The position numbers were made by a program, and so were the translations under genes. The notes under the pieces were generated by a model. The model searched no databases. It saw only the letters and a list, made by a program, of their open reading frames with translations, and was not told where the DNA came from. This document shows, piece by piece, positions 51,930-60,744 of a stretch of DNA of 64,000 nt. Position 1 is the first letter of the stretch, and each line of letters starts with the position of its first letter. This DNA comes from Micromonospora sp. WMMD1082 (lineage in GTDB: Bacteria; Actinomycetota; Actinomycetes; Mycobacteriales; Micromonosporaceae): the NCBI RefSeq assembly GCF_029626175.1, contig NZ_JARUBM010000002.1, positions 3,613,001 through 3,677,000 on the forward strand, written 5' to 3'.

Positions 51930-53198
51930 CTAGAGCTGCTCAGTCCCGCTGTCGTGGCGTACGGCCCGCGGAGGGCGGGTGAAGTGTGCGGCGCCGTGGG
52001 TGAGAGCGGCGAGGGTCGGCGCCAGGAAGCAGACCGCGGCGCAGGTGGCCAGCACGGGCGTTGGGCCGAATGCGGCGATGGCCGGGGCGATGAGCGCGAG
52101 GCCGGCAGGTGCCAGGCCGTAGGAGACGAGGAAGTCCAGGGACGACACCCGGGCCAGTGCGCGGGGGTCCATCTCCCGCTGGATGGCGGTGAACCAGGGC
52201 ACGTTGAACAATTCGATGCCGATGCCGGCCAGTGTGTAGGCGGCGACGACCGCGAACTGGTGCGCCGGCAGCAGCAGGCTCAGCGGAGCGAAGCCGTAGC
52301 ACGCCAGTCCGGCGAGGGCGGTCCAGCCAGGCCGGTGGGGCTGCCAGCGGGCGAGCGTCAGGGCGCCGGCGAGCGCGCCGACGGTGTAGGCGGTGGTGGC
52401 GGCGGCCAGCACGATCTCCGTGCCGTAGCGGTCTCGGCTGATCACCGGAAGAGCCACTCCGGTGGCCGAGTAGCCGGTGGCGATCACGGCGGTGAGGGCA
52501 GCCAGGCCGGCGAGGAACCAGGGATGCCGGCGGGCCTCCCGGATGCCGTCGACGAACTCTGCCCGGAAGCGGCGGGTGTTGGTGGCGGCGGGAACTGTGC
52601 GGTGCGTGCCGGCGGGGGGTGACAGGGCGGCGACGGCCCAGAGCGCCGCCGTACCCAGCAGCAGAACCGGAATGGTGGCCACGACCGCCAGCAACACCGT
52701 CAGCGCGGGCGCGAGCAGGGTGGTGCCGCGTACGGCGAAGGTGATGGCGGCGTTCGCGGGCTGGCGCCGCCCGGCGTCGACGACCTCGGCGGTGAGCGCC
52801 TGGAACGCCGGCCGGCACGCGCCCTGACCGGCCCCGACAACGGCCGCGGCGACGGCCATCAGCGCCACCGACCGGCCCAGGCCGGCCGCGATCAGCGGGG
52901 TGGCTAGGGCGGCGGCCACGCCGGACCAGAACACCACGGCCCGTCGCGAGTGCCGGTCGGCGAGCACACCACCGACCGGCACTGCGACCAGGAAGCCGAC
53001 GGTACGGGTGGCCAGCACGATCCCCAGGCCCGTCGGGTCGAGGCTGCGATCGAGCACCGCCAACCCGAGGATGAACGGCATCGCCCAGGTGGCCAGGCCG
53101 GACGCGGTGGTGCCGCACCACAGGCGCAGGAACGCGGAATCGCGCAGCAGCGTCCGGCCACCGGTCGGCGCCGTATCGGGTCGGAGGGTGACGGGCAT
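51930..53198 (-). CDS. MFS transporter (MFS_3 exporter type)
   Basis: 422 residues with about twelve membrane helices. Motifs: FLRLWCGTTASGLATWAMPF near the start, VPVGGVLADRHSRRAVVFWS (MFS A motif), GAGQGACRPAFQALTAEVV. It is of the EntS type that exports siderophores. It ends just after the substrate-binding protein gene in the same direction, five bases apart, so it is probably the export partner of the metallophore importer here. Confidence 0.8.
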   Translation of the reverse strand: MPVTLRPDTAPTGGRTLLRDSAFLRLWCGTTASGLATWAMPFILGLAVLDRSLDPTGLGIVLATRTVGFLVAVPVGGVLADRHSRRAVVFWSGVAAALATPLIAAGLGRSVALMAVAAAVVGAGQGACRPAFQALTAEVVDAGRRQPANAAITFAVRGTTLLAPALTVLLAVVATIPVLLLGTAALWAVAALSPPAGTHRTVPAATNTRRFRAEFVDGIREARRHPWFLAGLAALTAVIATGYSATGVALPVISRDRYGTEIVLAAATTAYTVGALAGALTLARWQPHRPGWTALAGLACYGFAPLSLLLPAHQFAVVAAYTLAGIGIELFNVPWFTAIQREMDPRALARVSSLDFLVSYGLAPAGLALIAPAIAAFGPTPVLATCAAVCFLAPTLAALTHGAAHFTRPPRAVRHDSGTEQL

Positions 53199-53203
53199 CG
53201 GGG

Positions 53204-54205
53204 TCAGGAACGGACGCCGCGCAGGTATTCGGCGAACTTCTCCAACCCGTCGATGTTGCGCGGGCCGGAAATGCCTTCGTTGTAGTCGAGCACGAAGAAC
53301 CGGTCGTTGACCACGGCCGGCAGGCTCTTCGTGGCGGGGAAGTTCTTCAGAAAGTCGATCTTCTCCTGCGCGGGCTTGTCGGCGTAGTCGAGAATGATGA
53401 TCACCTCCGGTCGACCCTCGACCACGGCCTCCCAGCTGACCTGCGTCCAGCGGGCGTCCATCTCACCGAAGATGTTGCGCCCCCCGGCGAACGTGATGAT
53501 GTCGGTGGGCGGCACCTGCCGGCCGGCGGTGAACGGCTGGTCGGTACCCGAGTCGTAGAGGAAGACCGGCAGCCGCTCGGCGGGTGCCGCCGCCCGCGCC
53601 GCGTCGACGCGCTCCCGCATGCCGCCGACGACCTCGGCAGCCTTCGCCTCGACGCCAAAGATGCTGCCCAGTCGCTCCAGATCCGTGTAGAGACCCTCGA
53701 ACGGCGTGATCCGCTGCGGGAAACCGGGATAGTTGAAGCACGACTCGCTGTGCATGAAGCTCTGAATGCCGAGCCCATCGAGGATCTGCGGGGTGATGCC
53801 CCGCGCGTCGCTGAAACCGGAATTCCACCCCGCCACCACGAAGTCGGCGCCGGCGTCGACGACCAGTTCCCGGTTGAGCAGGTCGTCACTGAGGAACTCG
53901 ACCTTGGCGTACTCCGACGCCCAGGGCGACTCGGTGACCGGCGGGTTGGCCGGCGGCATCACGTAGCCGTGCACGTGGTCGGTGAGGCCGAGGACGAACA
54001 TCTTGTCGGCGCTGCCGCCCTCATACATCACGGCCCGCTGCGGCGTGCTGTATTCGACCTCCTCGCCGCACCGCGGCACGGTGACCGTGCGGGCGTCGGC
54101 GGAGGTCTGCACGTCGGCGCCGCAGGCCGACAGCAGCAGAGCGGCGGTCAGGCCGGCGGCGGTGGCGCGCAGCGGTCCGGTGGCGGGATGGAACCTGGTC
54201 ATCAT
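53204..54205 (-). CDS. Metallophore ABC substrate-binding lipoprotein
   Basis: 333 residues with a lipoprotein signal (AAGLTAALLLSACGADVQ, Cys at the lipobox). The two-lobed helical-backbone binding fold (FepB/FhuD type, PF01497) is seen in MFVLGLTDHVHGYV, VDAGADFVVAGWNSGFSDA, the long linking helix, FAGGRNIFGEM and PEVIIILDYADKPA. No His-rich loop of the ZnuA type is seen, so the ligand is more likely a chelate than a free metal ion. Overlaps the ATPase gene. Confidence 0.85.
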   Translation of the reverse strand: MMTRFHPATGPLRATAAGLTAALLLSACGADVQTSADARTVTVPRCGEEVEYSTPQRAVMYEGGSADKMFVLGLTDHVHGYVMPPANPPVTESPWASEYAKVEFLSDDLLNRELVVDAGADFVVAGWNSGFSDARGITPQILDGLGIQSFMHSESCFNYPGFPQRITPFEGLYTDLERLGSIFGVEAKAAEVVGGMRERVDAARAAAPAERLPVFLYDSGTDQPFTAGRQVPPTDIITFAGGRNIFGEMDARWTQVSWEAVVEGRPEVIIILDYADKPAQEKIDFLKNFPATKSLPAVVNDRFFVLDYNEGISGPRNIDGLEKFAEYLRGVRS

Positions 54206-55020
54206 GTACGGGGTGCTTCCTCTTCGACGGATGGTTGTCGGGCGTACTCGGCGGGTGGGTGCAGGGCGTAGAGCAGTTGCGGGTCGCCGGTGAGCGGATG
54301 CGCGACCACGGTGGCCGAGACACCGAACACCTCACGTATGAGGTCGGTGGTCAGCACCTGCCAGGGAGTGCCGGCGGCCACCAGGGCGCCGTCGGCGAGC
54401 ACGCCGATGCGGTCGCAGGTCGCGGCGGCGAGGTTCAGGTCGTGCAGGACCACGAGCACGGTCAGACCCGATCCCCGCAGCAGGGACAACAGGTGGATCT
54501 GGTGCCGGATGTCCAGGTGGTTGGTGGGCTCGTCCAGGATCAGGATCTCGGGCTCCTGCACCAGTGCGCGGGCCACCATGACGCGCTGCCGTTCCCCACC
54601 GGAGAGGCTGAGGACACCGCGTCGGGCGAGGTGGGTGAGGTGCAGCCGAGCCATCGCCCGTTCGCAGAGTTCCCGCTCACGACGGCTCAGCGCCCGGTTG
54701 CCCCGCAGGTGCGGGGCACGGCCGAGGGCGACCACCTCCGCGACGGTGAAGTCGAGGTCGGAGCCACTGTCCTGGGTCAGCGCAGCGACCGACCGGGCGC
54801 TGTCGCGCGGCGCCAGGGTGGCGAGGTCGTCCCCGCCGACGCGGACCACCCCGCCCGTCGGGCGTAACGCCCGGTAGACGCAGCGCAGCGCGGTGGACTT
54901 GCCGGAGCCGTTCGGGCCGACCAGACCGACGACCTGTCCCCGGCCGACGGCCAGCGACAGGTCCCGTACCAGCAGGTGGCCGTCGGTGGCCACGGTGACG
55001 GCGTCGAACTCCAGGTCCAT
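54202..55020 (-). CDS. ABC transporter ATPase (FepC type)
   Basis: 272 residues from ATG 55020. Walker A VGLVGPNGSGKSTALRC at about 33-49, Q-loop VAALTQDSGSDL, signature LSLSGGERQRVMVARALVQ, Walker B EILILDEPTNHLDI and switch VLHDLNLAAATCD. The C-terminal extension fits siderophore/cobalamin importers. Two bases separate it from the permease stop. Confidence 0.9.
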   Translation of the reverse strand: MDLEFDAVTVATDGHLLVRDLSLAVGRGQVVGLVGPNGSGKSTALRCVYRALRPTGGVVRVGGDDLATLAPRDSARSVAALTQDSGSDLDFTVAEVVALGRAPHLRGNRALSRRERELCERAMARLHLTHLARRGVLSLSGGERQRVMVARALVQEPEILILDEPTNHLDIRHQIHLLSLLRGSGLTVLVVLHDLNLAAATCDRIGVLADGALVAAGTPWQVLTTDLIREVFGVSATVVAHPLTGDPQLLYALHPPAEYARQPSVEEEAPRT

Positions 55021-55022
55021 CG

Positions 55023-56156
55023 TCAGCGCCCGCCGAAGAGGTAGCCGCGGCGACGCATCAGCGCGATGAAGACCGGCACCCCGACCAGCGCCGTGATCAC
55101 TCCCAGCGGCAACTCCCGAGGGGCGACCACGGTACGGGAGAAGAGGTCCACCCACACCATGAAGACCGCGCCGACCAGGGGTGTCACCAGCATGACCCGG
55201 GCGTGCGTCGCGCCCACCACGATCCGTACCACGTGTGGCAGCACCAGGCCGACGAAGGCGATCGCCCCGCTCACGGCCACCGTCGCACCAGTGATCAAGG
55301 ACGTGACGACGAACAGCAGAGACCGTGTCCGCGTACTGTCCACCCCGAGGCTGGCCGCGGTCTCGTCGCCGAACGTCAGCACGTCCAGCGTGCGACTCTG
55401 CCGACGCAGCAGGACGACGCCCGCGAACACCACGGCCGCCACCGGTGGCAGCGAGCCCCAGGTGGCCGCCCCGAAACCGCCCATCGACCAGAACAGCAAC
55501 GTGCTGGTGGCCTCGCTGTCGGGCGAGAAGTACACGATCATCGCCATCACGGACTGGAAGCCGAACGACATCACCACGCCGGTCAGCACCAACCGCAGCG
55601 GGGTGAGCCCCACCCGACTCCAGGCCGCCAGGAACACCAGCGCGGTGGCCAGCATCGCGCCGAGGAAGGCACCCGCGGACACGGCGTACACACCGGCCGC
55701 GGCCAGACCGCCGGAGACGGTGACCGCGACCGCGCCGACCGACGCGCCGGAGGAGACGCCCAGCACGAACGGGTCGGCGAGCGCGTTGCGCACCAGGGCC
55801 TGGACGGCCACCCCGACGGCGCCGAGCCCGGCACCCACGCACGCCGCCAGCAGCACCCGGGGCGTACGGATCTGCCAGATGATCTGGTACCGGGTTGCCT
55901 CGTCGGCGGAGACGATTCCGCCGGTGATGCCTGCCCACAGGTAGCGGGCGGTGGCTTCCGGTGGCACGACCGCCGCTCCCAGACCGATCACCACCAGCAC
56001 GGAGGCGATCAGGGCGAGGACGAGCAGCCCGACGATCGGCGTCACCCGGGCAGCCTGCTCGCCGGGTGCCGCCACCTGCCTACGGGGCGTGGCCGCGTCC
56101 GCGCGCTCGGTGCCGGGTGCCAGGACGGCCGGTTCAGCGTGTGGACGGCCGACCAC
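55023..56156 (-). CDS. ABC transporter permease (FecCD type)
   Basis: 377 residues, about ten membrane helices after a 40-residue cytoplasmic start. Diagnostic blocks are IRTPRVLLAACVGAGLGAVG, QALVRNALADPFVLGVSSGA and the coupling-loop region AIAFVGLVLPHVVRIVVGA; PRELPLGVITALVGVPVFI ends the protein. A single permease presumably forms a homodimer. A Zur-like box lies 16-30 bases upstream of the GTG start, so the operon permease-ATPase-binding protein is probably induced by low zinc. Confidence 0.87.
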   Translation of the reverse strand: MVGRPHAEPAVLAPGTERADAATPRRQVAAPGEQAARVTPIVGLLVLALIASVLVVIGLGAAVVPPEATARYLWAGITGGIVSADEATRYQIIWQIRTPRVLLAACVGAGLGAVGVAVQALVRNALADPFVLGVSSGASVGAVAVTVSGGLAAAGVYAVSAGAFLGAMLATALVFLAAWSRVGLTPLRLVLTGVVMSFGFQSVMAMIVYFSPDSEATSTLLFWSMGGFGAATWGSLPPVAAVVFAGVVLLRRQSRTLDVLTFGDETAASLGVDSTRTRSLLFVVTSLITGATVAVSGAIAFVGLVLPHVVRIVVGATHARVMLVTPLVGAVFMVWVDLFSRTVVAPRELPLGVITALVGVPVFIALMRRRGYLFGGR

Positions 56157-56171
56157 GCCATGCCCCCGAGA

Positions 56172-56186
56172 TGAAACTGATTTTCA
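56172..56186. promoter_or_regulatory. Candidate Zur box upstream of the importer operon
   Basis: TGAAACTGATTTTCA matches the actinobacterial Zur consensus TGAAAATGATTTTCA with two changes and is nearly palindromic. It lies just upstream of the permease start (56156, - strand). It does not resemble the DtxR/IdeR iron box. Confidence 0.6.
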
Positions 56187-56209
56187 TTGTGCGAACCCTA
56201 GCAGGTGGT

Positions 56210-56590
56210 GCGCCCGTCGCGGATTGCGCCGACCTGGGAGGTACCGGTGTCCTGCCGCAGTCACCGACGGCACCCGAGGGCCTGACGGTCGCGGACCTGG
56301 TGATGCGCGGCCGCCATCCCACCAGCGCTGGTTTCGTCAGTGGTCACGCGAACACCAGGAGGTGGGCCGCATGTCGTGATGGTCCTGCACGACCTGAGCC
56401 TTGCCGCCCGCTACGCGACGTGCTCGTCGCAATGAAGGACAGCCGAATCGTCGCCACGGCGCGCCAGCAGAGGTCCTCACCCGGATCTGCTGGAAACCGT
56501 GTTCGGCCCGCGCGACGGTGGTGCCCCGACCCGGCTACCGGCACACCTCATGGTCGTTCCCGTGCCACGCTCGGCGAAGCTGTGTCCCGG
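56210..56590 (+). pseudogene. Remnant of a second FepC-like ATPase
   Basis: Fragments in three frames reassemble into a siderophore-type ATPase: LPQSPTAPEGLTVADLVMRG, then HQRWFRQWSREHQEV (another frame), then VVMVLHDLSLAARYA and LLETVFGPRDGGAP with VVPVP at the end. The Walker A, signature and Walker B regions are missing or scrambled. It is divergent from the live importer and probably the decayed relic of another uptake system. Confidence 0.55.
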
Positions 56591-56725
56591 GGCGTAGCCG
56601 GGCTGGTCGCAGTTGACCAAGACGGACGGTTGGCCGTGGATCCTCGAACGTGGACCCGATGTGCTCCAGGGCGTCTGCCGGGCCAGCACGGACGTGGGAA
56701 ACAGCCATTGATGCCGGCGATCCGG

Positions 56726-57562
56726 TCACCCCGGCGAGACCGCTACCGCGAACCGGACCGTGGTCGTAAACACGAGGTCGCCCGCCACCGCTCGCGCGCG
56801 CTCCACCACCGGGGTCACCTCGGCGAGCGCCTCCGGTAACCGCCGCGCTGGGATCTGCTCCAGCAGGCTGCGTGCACCGTGGGACCAGATCCAGGCCGAC
56901 CAATGCTCAACGTCGCGGAACCGGCTCTCGAACGCGGCGTCGGTGACGTGCACGTCTCGGTAACCCGTCTCGCGTAGCAGCACCGCGGTCGACTCCGCCG
57001 TAGCGAACAGTGCATCGTGTTCCGAGGTCGGCGACCGCCGGCGATCGGCTGGCAGGTAACCGACCAACATTTGCATCGCCTCGGTGAACCTCGGGTCCTG
57101 GCTGGCGAAAGTGGTCATGCCGATCCGGCCGTCCGGGCACAGCAACCGGCGATATCCACGCAGCGCGGCGGCTGGGTCGGACAGGAGAAACACCACGAAC
57201 CCACCGAGCACCACGTCGAACTCCCCCGGCGGCAGCGCGGGCGACTCGGCATCGCCCAGTTCGACCTGGACCTGCGACAGTCCGGCCGCGCGGACCTCGG
57301 CCCGGGTCAGCTCGACCATCGTCGGTGCCAGATCGATACCGACGACCCGGCCGGTCGCGCCCACGGCGCGGGCCGCCGGCACCAGCACGGCACCCCGCCC
57401 GCAACCGACATCGAGAACTCGCTGGCCGCTGCGAACACCGGCGCGGTGTACCAGTTCCACCCCAGGAGGGCCGAAGAAGTCGACTCCGAGCTGTTCATAG
57501 GTTGCTGCCCCACGCTCGAACGCCCCGACCAGAGCTGCCTTGCGCCGCGTCTCCTCGGTCAT
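56726..57562 (-). CDS. Class I SAM-dependent methyltransferase
   Basis: 278 residues from ATG 57562 (the frame continues far upstream without sense). SAM-binding motif [21 protein letters not shown] (about 49-68), [20 protein letters not shown], then [20 protein letters not shown] and [14 protein letters not shown]. It is of the UbiE/Methyltransf_11 type. Neighbouring metal-homeostasis genes do not reveal its substrate; methylation in a metallophore pathway is one option. From 57563 to 57815 I see no gene. Confidence 0.8.
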   Translation of the reverse strand: MTEETRRKAALVGAFERGAATYEQLGVDFFGPPGVELVHRAGVRSGQRVLDVGCGRGAVLVPAARAVGATGRVVGIDLAPTMVELTRAEVRAAGLSQVQVELGDAESPALPPGEFDVVLGGFVVFLLSDPAAALRGYRRLLCPDGRIGMTTFASQDPRFTEAMQMLVGYLPADRRRSPTSEHDALFATAESTAVLLRETGYRDVHVTDAAFESRFRDVEHWSAWIWSHGARSLLEQIPARRLPEALAEVTPVVERARAVAGDLVFTTTVRFAVAVSPG

Positions 57563-57815
57563 GCCGCCTCTGATGTCACGAACCGGCCGAAGGCGCCGCA
57601 GTCGTGCCTCCGGAGGACGGGCACCATCATTCCGAACATGACTTTCAAACGCAACAAGGTGCGCCGATGCGTCGACCCCTGGCTCACCAGATCGACGTGT
57701 GCCGCCCTGCATCAGGGGACGAGTTGCACGGTCGTTGTGGTCCTGTGCGACGCGCCCTATGCGTGGCCGTGCTCGGACTCGGCGCCGGGCGGACGAGTGG
57801 CGTCCCGTAGACGTG

Positions 57816-58268
57816 TCAGTGCTCGTCGTAATGGCCGCCGTGTGCGGCGTGTCGGTGATCATGGTGAATGTAGTCGAGGTGGTCGCCGTGCAGCACCGGG
57901 GAGTGGCCACAGCCATCCCCGTGGACATGGTCGTGATCCTCGGCGACCACGTGCTCACCCGACACGCACTCGTCGTAGTGGTCGTCGTGTGCTCGGTGTA
58001 CGTGCCCGTCATGGAGGTAGTCGGTGTGTCCGTCGTGCACGACCGACACGTGCCCGCACCCGTCACCGTGACGGTGAACGTGCTCCTCGGCGGGATGGTG
58101 CCCCTCGGTGCTGCATTCGTCGTAGTGCCCATCGTGTGCGTGGTGTAGGTGCCCGTCGTGCACGAAGTCCACGTGTCCGAGATGCTGCACGCTTGCGTGT
58201 CCGCAGTCCGGCCCGTGGGTGTGGCGATGCTCGACGGTGTGGATGCGGTGGCTGGTGCTGGTGCTCAT
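57816..58268 (-). CDS. His-rich metal-binding protein with three tandem repeats
   Basis: 150 residues from ATG 58268 after GGGAGG. 41 residues (27%) are His. Three repeats of about 47 residues share the pattern HxHGxxCGH, then HxxHxDxxHxxH and HxxHYDE. The cysteine in CGH and the YDEC ending provide further ligands. No signal peptide or membrane segment. With an L32 paralogue and a COG0523 GTPase following on the other strand, it is probably a cytoplasmic zinc buffer or metallochaperone. Confidence 0.75.
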   Translation of the reverse strand: MSTSTSHRIHTVEHRHTHGPDCGHASVQHLGHVDFVHDGHLHHAHDGHYDECSTEGHHPAEEHVHRHGDGCGHVSVVHDGHTDYLHDGHVHRAHDDHYDECVSGEHVVAEDHDHVHGDGCGHSPVLHGDHLDYIHHDHRHAAHGGHYDEH

Positions 58269-58305
58269 GCGGTCCTCCCGAAGATGGCTTGCGCCTCGAC
58301 AATAT

Positions 58306-58321
58306 ATGCGCGAAGACGCAT
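58306..58321. promoter_or_regulatory. Inverted repeat upstream of the His-rich gene
   Basis: ATGCG (58306-58310) and CGCAT (58317-58321) flank six bases; AATAT precedes it. It lies about 40 bases before the His-rich gene start (- strand). Metal-sensing ArsR-family proteins such as NmtR bind ATATGCG-like palindromes, so a site for a metal sensor is possible; it is not Zur-like. Confidence 0.35.
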
Positions 58322-58556
58322 CTGTCCGGCGGTCGAGAACATGCTGTCGTCGCCCTGAAGTGGCGGAGGGTGAGGGCGGCGGCTTCGCCATCACTGCGCG
58401 AGCTCGCGTCGACGTCGTCAAGGCGGCGGCGACGCCCGCCGAAAGTGGGCCGAATGCTCCTCGCGCGACCAGTGGTGGCGGGCCGAACGCGAGGGCGAAG
58501 AAGGAAACGAAAACCAATACCGTTAAGCTGGACGTCCTCTCGTGAAGGAGATCCCT

Positions 58557-58736
58557 GTGGCCGTACCGAAGCGGAAGATGTCGCGGTCGAACACCCGACA
58601 CCGGCGCGCGCAGTGGAAGGCGAGCGTGCCTCGGCTGGTGCCGTGTGCGTGCCCGCGGAAGGAGATGGTGGTGCCGCACCGGGCCTGTGCCCACTGCGGC
58701 CTGTACAGGGGGCGTCAGGTGGTGGATCAGCCGTGA
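58557..58736 (+). CDS. rpmF: Ribosomal protein L32 paralogue with atypical zinc ribbon
   Basis: 59 residues from GTG 58557, six bases after AAGGAG. The N-terminus [20 protein letters not shown] is diagnostic for L32. The C-terminal ribbon has cysteines at 30, 32, 44 and 47: the second pair is the normal CxxC, but the first is CxC instead of CxxC. Extra copies of zinc-ribbon ribosomal proteins are commonly induced under zinc starvation. GTGA couples it to the GTPase gene. Confidence 0.88.
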   Translation: MAVPKRKMSRSNTRHRRAQWKASVPRLVPCACPRKEMVVPHRACAHCGLYRGRQVVDQP

Positions 58737-59959
58737 GTGGGCGTCTGCCGGTGACCGTGCTGTCGGGCTTCCTGGGTGCCGGGAAGACCAGCCTGCTCAA
58801 CCACGTCCTGGCCAACCGTGACGGGCTGCGAGTCGCGGTGATTGTCAACGACATGAGCGAGGTCAACATCGACGCCGCGTTGGTCCGAGACGGTGGAGCG
58901 CTGTCGCGGACCGAGGAGCGGCTGGTCGAGTTGACCAACGGATGCATCTGTTGCACGCTGCGCGACGATCTGCTCGACGAGGTGGCCCGGCTGGCGCGGC
59001 TGGGCCGCTTCGACTACCTGCTGATCGAATCCAGCGGCATCTCCGAGCCGATGCCGGTGGCCGCTACGTTCGCCTTCGGCGTGGAGGACGGGCAGGTGCT
59101 CGACGACCTGGCCCGGCTGGACACCACCGTCACCGTCGTCGACGCGGCGGGTCTGCGGAGCAGGATCCAGTCTGGGGAGAGCTTGGAGGCGCGCGGGCTG
59201 GCGGCATACGAGGGGGACGACCGGGGTGTCGCCGACCTGCTGGTCGACCAGATCGAGTTCGCCGACGTGCTGGTAGTCAACAAGACCGATCTGGTCGCAC
59301 CGGGCGATCTGGCGGTGGTGGAGGCGCTGCTGAGCCGTCTCAATCCGACGGCCCGACAGATCCGCGCTGTTCACGGGCGGATCGCCCCGGCGGAAATCCT
59401 GCACACCGGTCGGTTTGACCTGGAACGGGCGGAGACCGCGCCCGGATGGGTCGCCGAGCTCAACGGCGGGCACGTGCCGGAGACCGAGGAGTACGGCATC
59501 TCCAGCATGGTGTTCCGCGATCATCGGCCGTTCCACCCACGGCGGCTGTGGGACCTGCTTGGCGGCGGCCTGGACGCCTTCGGTGTGGTGCGCTCGAAGG
59601 GGTTCTTGTGGCTGGCCAGCCGGCCAGACGTGCTGGCCCTCTGGTCACACGCCGGCCCGTCGGGACGCTGCGACCCGGTCGGTGTGCCGGTCGCGGTGTC
59701 CGGGCAGTGGCCGGAGGATACCGGCGAGCGGGCCGAGCTGGAGTCCCGCTGGCATCCGGTGTTCGGTGACCGGCAGCAGGAGCTCGTCTTCATCGGTGTC
59801 GATCTGGACGGCGAGGGTCTGCGGGTTGCTGTGGCCGCCTGCTTGCTCACCGATACCGAGATCGCGGCCGGACAGGACGCGTGGCGGGCGCTGCCGGACC
59901 CGTTTCCGGAATGGGATCTTGGCGACCTGCACGACCACGCGAACCCGGTCTCGGTGTGA
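58733..59959 (+). CDS. COG0523/CobW-family GTPase (zinc-starvation type)
   Basis: 408 residues from GTG 58733. P-loop [15 protein letters not shown] near residue 11, the metal-binding [18 protein letters not shown] with CxCC near 70, Walker [21 protein letters not shown] specificity motif [12 protein letters not shown], and a CobW C-terminal domain ([19 protein letters not shown]). These GTPases transfer metal, especially zinc, to client proteins. Coupling to an L32 paralogue supports a zinc-starvation role. The frame is open far upstream, but the GTG is set by the overlap. Confidence 0.88.
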   Translation: MSGRLPVTVLSGFLGAGKTSLLNHVLANRDGLRVAVIVNDMSEVNIDAALVRDGGALSRTEERLVELTNGCICCTLRDDLLDEVARLARLGRFDYLLIESSGISEPMPVAATFAFGVEDGQVLDDLARLDTTVTVVDAAGLRSRIQSGESLEARGLAAYEGDDRGVADLLVDQIEFADVLVVNKTDLVAPGDLAVVEALLSRLNPTARQIRAVHGRIAPAEILHTGRFDLERAETAPGWVAELNGGHVPETEEYGISSMVFRDHRPFHPRRLWDLLGGGLDAFGVVRSKGFLWLASRPDVLALWSHAGPSGRCDPVGVPVAVSGQWPEDTGERAELESRWHPVFGDRQQELVFIGVDLDGEGLRVAVAACLLTDTEIAAGQDAWRALPDPFPEWDLGDLHDHANPVSV

Positions 59960-60045
59960 CGATGCCGAGCACGGTGGTCCCGGACGCCATCGCCCGGTGG
60001 CGGCGCGACGGAGAGATCATGATGCGCCAGTAAACAGCCGGGCGC

Positions 60046-60255
60046 GTGGACCTGCTTGCCGCTGGCCTCGCCGCCGTTGAGCAGATCCACGGGTATGCAC
60101 ACATGCAGGTGCTCGACATCGGGGGCGGGCCGGACACCACCGCCGAGGCGATGCTTCATCGGTGGCCCGACACGCACGTCACCGTGCTGGACGTCGACCT
60201 GGCCCTGCTTGCCCTGGCCGATACTGCCCTGTCGCAGGTGCGTACCGTCCGGGCC
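60046..60255 (+). pseudogene. Methyltransferase N-terminal remnant
   Basis: About 70 residues read VDLLAAGLAAVEQIHGYAHM, VLDIGGGPDTTAEAML and VTVLDVDLALLALA, a SAM-binding Rossmann start. The frame then runs into sequence of an unrelated zinc-chaperone remnant. Truncated. Confidence 0.4.
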
Positions 60256-60270
60256 TGCGGCGCGAAGGGT

Positions 60271-60500
60271 GAGGGCCCGATCCTCGGCACCGACGAAAGC
60301 TACACGTGGTGGACCCGCCATCGGCACGTTCACCAACGCATGGCCTCTGGTCGCTGCATGGAAGGAACCGATGAACTGGCAGGAACCTCGACCGGCCCTG
60401 TTCGTCCGCGGCGACACCGCCTACGTCACCGAGCCTGCCATCAAAGGAGGTGCACCAGCTCGACCTCGCTGCTGGCAAGCTCGTCGGCTCGGTGGACTGA
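60271..60500 (+). pseudogene. Remnant of an AztD-like zinc chaperone
   Basis: Pieces in several frames reassemble into the C-terminus of an AztD-type beta-propeller: ILGTDE(K)LHVVD, GTFTNAWPLVAAWKEP, NWQEPRPALFVRGDTAYVTE and KEVHQLDLAAGKLVGSVD, ending at TGA 60498-60500. At least three frameshifts are needed. AztD delivers zinc to an ABC uptake system, so its relic here fits the zinc theme. The 244 bases that follow hold a second Zur-like box. Confidence 0.5.
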
Positions 60501-60701
60501 CCGCGATTCGTAACGAGATCAGCGGAACGTTGTCAGCCCACTGAGCTCCAGGAAACCCCCGGCGGCAGAGGTGGTCCTTGCCGCCCTACCGCCGGGGAAC
60601 TGGCAGCCTCCGGGGGTTCAGGCGGGATCGGTCCGGGTCACCTGCCCACGTCGTTGGGTTGACGCGTTCAGATCAAGCTAGAACACTGTCCATCAACCAC
60701 C

Positions 60702-60716
60702 TGATAATGGTTGTCA
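60702..60716. promoter_or_regulatory. Candidate Zur box before the ABC pair
   Basis: TGATAATGGTTGTCA keeps the TGAnAAtnnTTnTCA frame of the Zur consensus. It ends 28 bases before the ATG of the first ABC half-transporter (60745), in the usual repressor position. Confidence 0.55.
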
Positions 60717-60744
60717 TTCCGGAGATACGGGACGGAGTTCACGC

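Noticed and set aside
58500..58530. Third Zur-like box before the L32 gene
   Set aside because: The sequence GAAAACCAATACCG has only a partial fit and poor symmetry; not convincing without a matrix search.
57017..58732. Upstream extension of the COG0523 GTPase frame (about 570 codons)
   Set aside because: It runs antisense to the methyltransferase and His-rich genes; the P-loop begins ten codons after the GTG at 58733.
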